Part shown: piece after piece, positions 61,204 to 64,000 of the stretch
Numbering within the stretch: position 1 is the first letter of the stretch
Layout of the letters: each line of letters starts with the position of its first letter
Source of the DNA: Nostoc sp. NMS9
GTDB lineage: Bacteria > Cyanobacteriota > Cyanobacteriia > Cyanobacteriales > Nostocaceae
NCBI RefSeq assembly: GCF_017114995.1
Contig: NZ_JABXKL010000085.1
Span: forward strand, 61,135 to 125,134
Reading direction: 5' to 3'
DNA: 64,000 nucleotides
The notes under the pieces: generated by a model
Told to the model about the DNA's origin: nothing
What the model saw: the letters and a program-made list of their open reading frames with translations, nothing else
Database searches by the model: none
Made by a program: the position numbers and the translations under genes

Positions 61204-61926
61204 ATGATACAACCCCAAAGTCAAAATAGTATCACCTACACACGCGTTATCCACCTAAGTCATGTAATTGACATAGATATTCCCCAATGGTCTGGAGATC
61301 CCACAGTAGAATTTGAAACTGTGGCTGAACTAAATAATGATGGCTATTACCTGCGGCGTTTTTCTTTGGGGGAACATAGTGCTACCCATATCAACGCCCC
61401 TAACAGTTTTCATAGTTCTGCTGTGGGAATTGACCAATACCCAGCCCAGTCTTTGGTTGTACCTGCGGTGGTTATAAATGTTTGCCAAGCTACAGCAGTT
61501 AATCCTGATTATGCCCTGACTGTTGCTGATGTTTTGGCTTGGGAAGCAGAATACGGTAAAATTTCTGGTGGCTGCGTAGTTATACTGAATACTGGTTGGC
61601 AGAAAAAGTGGTTGGATAAAAGTGCATTCCTCAATCATGATGCTCAAGGGACTCCCCACTTTCCCGGATTTGGTAGCAATGCGACTCAATTTTTATTGGA
61701 TGAACGGCAAATAGTTGGGGTAGGAATTGATACTCATGGTGTAGACCCCGGACAGGATAACAGTTTTACGATTAACCGCTTAGTTTTAGAACAACCGCGC
61801 ATTGTGTTAGAGAATCTGACAAATTTGGATCAATTGCCACCTAAAGGTACTACTCTAGCGATCGCAGTTCTTAGATTACGTGGTGGTTCTGGTTCTCCTG
61901 TGGGGGTATTGGCGTTAGTGCCTTAA
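61204..61926 (+). CDS. Cyclase-family (kynurenine formamidase-like) hydrolase
   Basis: A 240-aa protein of the cyclase family (PF04199-type). Metal-binding residues lie in GEHSATHINAPNSFH (the HxGTHxDxPxH motif, with Ser/Ala and Asn in two positions), DIPQWSGDPTVEF opens the domain, and later IVGVGIDTHGVDPG holds the family's Asp/His. The altered motif means that formamidase activity should not be assumed; related proteins hydrolyse other amides or lactones. It is followed by an aldehyde dehydrogenase gene 194 bases later. Confidence 0.82.
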   Translation: MIQPQSQNSITYTRVIHLSHVIDIDIPQWSGDPTVEFETVAELNNDGYYLRRFSLGEHSATHINAPNSFHSSAVGIDQYPAQSLVVPAVVINVCQATAVNPDYALTVADVLAWEAEYGKISGGCVVILNTGWQKKWLDKSAFLNHDAQGTPHFPGFGSNATQFLLDERQIVGVGIDTHGVDPGQDNSFTINRLVLEQPRIVLENLTNLDQLPPKGTTLAIAVLRLRGGSGSPVGVLALVP

Positions 61927-62120
61927 GGCAAAGAATTCAGGAGTCAGAATTCAGAATTGATACTTAGTAATGATAAGCAGGGCAATGAAATGGCGTAAGT
62001 CGTTCAGAAAATACTGCTCCAAGCTAAAAGAATTGCACTGTAAAGGCTAACTTGACGATAACGTAGAAAGCAAGCAAACTTAGTACACAAATTCCACTAG
62101 ATTATCAGCCGGAGGTCTTT

Positions 62121-63620
62121 GTGATGATAACTCCGCTATCTTGCCGCAATTATATAGACGGTCAATGGTTGAGTGCTGTAGGAGAAGCAACCCTAGAAAG
62201 TCGCAACCCTGCCGACAAAACCGAAGTCGTTGCCACATTTCCCCGTTCTCAAGTTAAAGATGTAGATACAGCGGTAGCTGCCGCCCGTAAAGCCTACCAC
62301 AGTTGGCGCAAAGTCCCGGCCCCTGCCAGGGCAGAATACATCTTTCGCGTTGGGGAAATATTACTCCAGCATAAAGAAGAACTTGCCCAGTTAATCAGTC
62401 GAGAAATGGGTAAACCCTTGACGGAAGCTAGGGGAGATGTCCAAGAAGGTATTGACTGCGCCTTTTACTGTTCTGGCGAAGGAAGGCGACTATTTGGGCA
62501 AACTACACCCTCGGAAATGTCCAATAAATTTGCCATGACTGTGCGGATGCCTATTGGAGTCTGTGCCTTAATTACTCCTTGGAATTTCCCGGTAGCAATT
62601 CCTTGCTGGAAAGCTATGCCAGCCTTGGTGTGTGGCAATACAGTCATCCTCAAACCTGCTGAAGATACTTCCGCCTGTGCAACTAAATTGATTGAAATTT
62701 TTCAACAAGCAGGTTTACCACCAGGAGTAATTAACCTGGTGCATGGTGTGGGAGAGGAGGCGGGGAAAGCTTTAGTTGAGCATCCCAATGTAGATTTAGT
62801 ATCGTTTACCGGTTCTTCAGAAACAGGTGCTTTTGTCGGCGCGACTTGCGGACGCACTCACAAACGTGTCTGTTTGGAAATGGGTGGTAAAAACGCTCAA
62901 GTGGTAATGGAAGATGCCGATTTAGAACTTGCTCTCGATGGTGCAGTGTGGGGAGCTTTTGGGACAACTGGGCAACGATGTACGGCTACTAGTCGGCTGA
63001 TTTTGCATCGTGATATCAAGGAAAAATTTACCGCTATGCTTTATGAGCGTACCAGTAAATTACGCTTGGGTGCTGGCACTGATCCAAATACAGATATTGG
63101 CCCGATAGTCAATGAAAAGCAACTCCAACAAGTGAGGAAGTATTTGGATATCGCTCGTGAGGAAGGAGCAAAGGTTTTAATTGGTGGAGAAATTGCCAGT
63201 GAAGGCTCATTGAAAAACGGTTACTTTTTTCAACCAACTATTTTGGATGATGTAACTTCTGATATGCGAGTTGCCCGTGAAGAGATATTTGGACCAGTGG
63301 TGGCATTAATTGAGGTTAGCTCCTTTGAGGAGGCGATCGCAATTCTCAACGATAGCAATTATGGTCTTTCTTCTTCAGTTTACACCCGCGATATCAATCG
63401 GGCTTTTACTGCCATGCGCGACATCGAAGCAGGTATCACCTATATTAACGGCCCGACTATTGGCGCAGAGGTACACTTGCCATTTGGTGGTGTGAAACAA
63501 ACCGGTAACGGACACCGTGAAGCTGGAACTACTGCTTTGGATGTTTTCACAGAATGGAAGAGTGTCTATGTTGATTTCTCTGAAAGTTTGCAACGCGCTC
63601 AGATAGATAACCGCAGTTAA
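62121..63620 (+). CDS. NAD(P)-dependent aldehyde dehydrogenase
   Basis: A 499-aa class ALDH. Signatures: ITPWNFPVAIPCWKAMPALVCGNTVILKPAE (cofactor), VSFTGSSETG, the Glu of LEMGGKNAQVVMEDAD, the nucleophile Cys in FGTTGQRCTATSRLI and EIFGPVVAL. FYCSGEGRRLFGQTTPSEM is near the substrate region and resembles alpha-ketoglutarate-semialdehyde or piperidine-carboxylate dehydrogenases. The substrate cannot be fixed. GGAGG lies before GTG 62121/ATG 62124, which differ by one residue. Confidence 0.92.
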   Translation: MMITPLSCRNYIDGQWLSAVGEATLESRNPADKTEVVATFPRSQVKDVDTAVAAARKAYHSWRKVPAPARAEYIFRVGEILLQHKEELAQLISREMGKPLTEARGDVQEGIDCAFYCSGEGRRLFGQTTPSEMSNKFAMTVRMPIGVCALITPWNFPVAIPCWKAMPALVCGNTVILKPAEDTSACATKLIEIFQQAGLPPGVINLVHGVGEEAGKALVEHPNVDLVSFTGSSETGAFVGATCGRTHKRVCLEMGGKNAQVVMEDADLELALDGAVWGAFGTTGQRCTATSRLILHRDIKEKFTAMLYERTSKLRLGAGTDPNTDIGPIVNEKQLQQVRKYLDIAREEGAKVLIGGEIASEGSLKNGYFFQPTILDDVTSDMRVAREEIFGPVVALIEVSSFEEAIAILNDSNYGLSSSVYTRDINRAFTAMRDIEAGITYINGPTIGAEVHLPFGGVKQTGNGHREAGTTALDVFTEWKSVYVDFSESLQRAQIDNRS

Positions 63621-63701
63621 TTATCTGCAAATAGACTTGGGTTAAGGCTTGATTATCCCTAACCCTCCTTAAATTTCAATCCACTCTGCTACTTTAAACA
63701 T

Positions 63702-63890
63702 ATGGCAGCAGTTGAAATGATGTTTGATTTTCTGTTTGATGTATGTGAAGAATTATCTCCACATTTTCAAATCATCATTATGGAACACGCAAACCTCGGT
63801 AATAATGAAAGATTTCAAAATGCTTTAGTAGAAGAACCTTGGACTGATGAAAGGGCATTAGTAGCTGAAAATTGGTTATATAGAGGTTGA
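63702..63890 (+). pseudogene. C-terminal remnant of a DUF3732 ATPase
   Basis: 62 codons: MMFDFLFDVCEELSPHFQIIIMEHANL, then ERFQNALVEEPWTD and a hydrophobic end. This is the end of the DUF3732 family, in which the F-x-Q-V-I-I-T-x-H-A phrase holds the ABC-ATPase H-loop His. Walker A, coiled coil and Walker B are absent, and no partner gene is seen. In its family DUF3732 is the ATPase of ABC three-component systems thought to defend against mobile DNA. Here only a tail remains; after it (63891-64000) nothing is seen. Confidence 0.65.
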
Positions 63891-64000
63891 ACTTAATAAC
63901 TTCCCAAGGGAGAGCGGTTCAACTCATCTTTGTAAAATTTCCAATTAGACATCTCCGAAAACAGTCAAAACTGCTTTGTGACTAGCTTACAAGGCGCATT

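Noticed and set aside
61048..61254. 68-codon minus frame before the cyclase gene
   Set aside because: Overlaps the start of a well-supported gene and has no family signal.

Overview
The window comes from a filamentous, heterocyst-forming cyanobacterium of the Nostoc/Anabaena group. Supporting signs are the many GCGATCGC (HIP1) octamers, families typical of cyanobacteria (DUF3727, DUF1816, sucrase/ferredoxin-like, Hlip, cyanobacterial desB-desA-desC), Nostoc-style short tandem repeats and palindromes between genes, and the block cnfR(patB)-fdxB-coxBAC. From established knowledge, that block is arranged the same way around the heterocyst oxidase genes of Anabaena PCC 7120. Family assignments rest on motif recognition by eye; no database search was run.

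Layout. 1-15.4 kb is mostly housekeeping: a GT4 glycosyltransferase, small membrane and secreted proteins, an RDD/pentapeptide-repeat protein, GNAT, ruvX, DUF3727, a YqeG phosphatase, proB, a Uma2 nuclease, a ROK kinase and a Mut7-C protein. 16.4-27.2 kb is a diazotrophy island: a Suc/Fer-like protein, cnfR/patB, then divergently fdxB, coxB-coxA-coxC, a repeat-like protein, a cysteine-dioxygenase-like cupin and a nitrogenase-associated ArsC-like protein. CnfR would activate nitrogen-fixation genes, FdxB would serve nitrogenase electron transfer, and the oxidase would remove oxygen. 27.4-30.9 kb holds three acyl-lipid desaturases (desC, desA, desB). 31-44.3 kb is mixed metabolism: methionine gamma-lyase-like, hydrolase, rlmB with mrnC, a STAS protein that seems to start at ATT, carA, trpD, an ArsR/SRPBCC pair, an extra clpP, an SDR protein and an orphan adenine methylase.

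44.5-54.2 kb is the most unusual part. It has a decayed dynamin-type membrane-protein gene, a short Hlip gene, and a minus-strand set of a large dynamin-like GTPase (856 aa), a PD-(D/E)XK DUF2887 gene with a tandem-duplicated 3' end, a 991-aa actin/Hsp70-fold ATPase and a 363-aa protein of unknown family. GTPase plus giant Hsp70-like ATPase resembles in size and order the poorly understood SrfB/SrfC pair of proteobacteria. 54.2-64 kb has gene remnants (DUF2087 and DUF3732 tails), miniature elements, a PEP-CTERM protein, a PAS/GAF histidine kinase with repeat DNA inserted in its ATPase domain, a cyclase-family hydrolase and an aldehyde dehydrogenase.

A recurring theme is repeat DNA entering genes. 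Palindromic elements sit inside the ArsC-like gene and the kinase gene without breaking the frame, a 51-bp repeat builds the N-terminal arm of RlmB, and a 145-bp miniature element has split a 21-bp tandem array next to coxC. No tRNA, rRNA or CRISPR array was seen.
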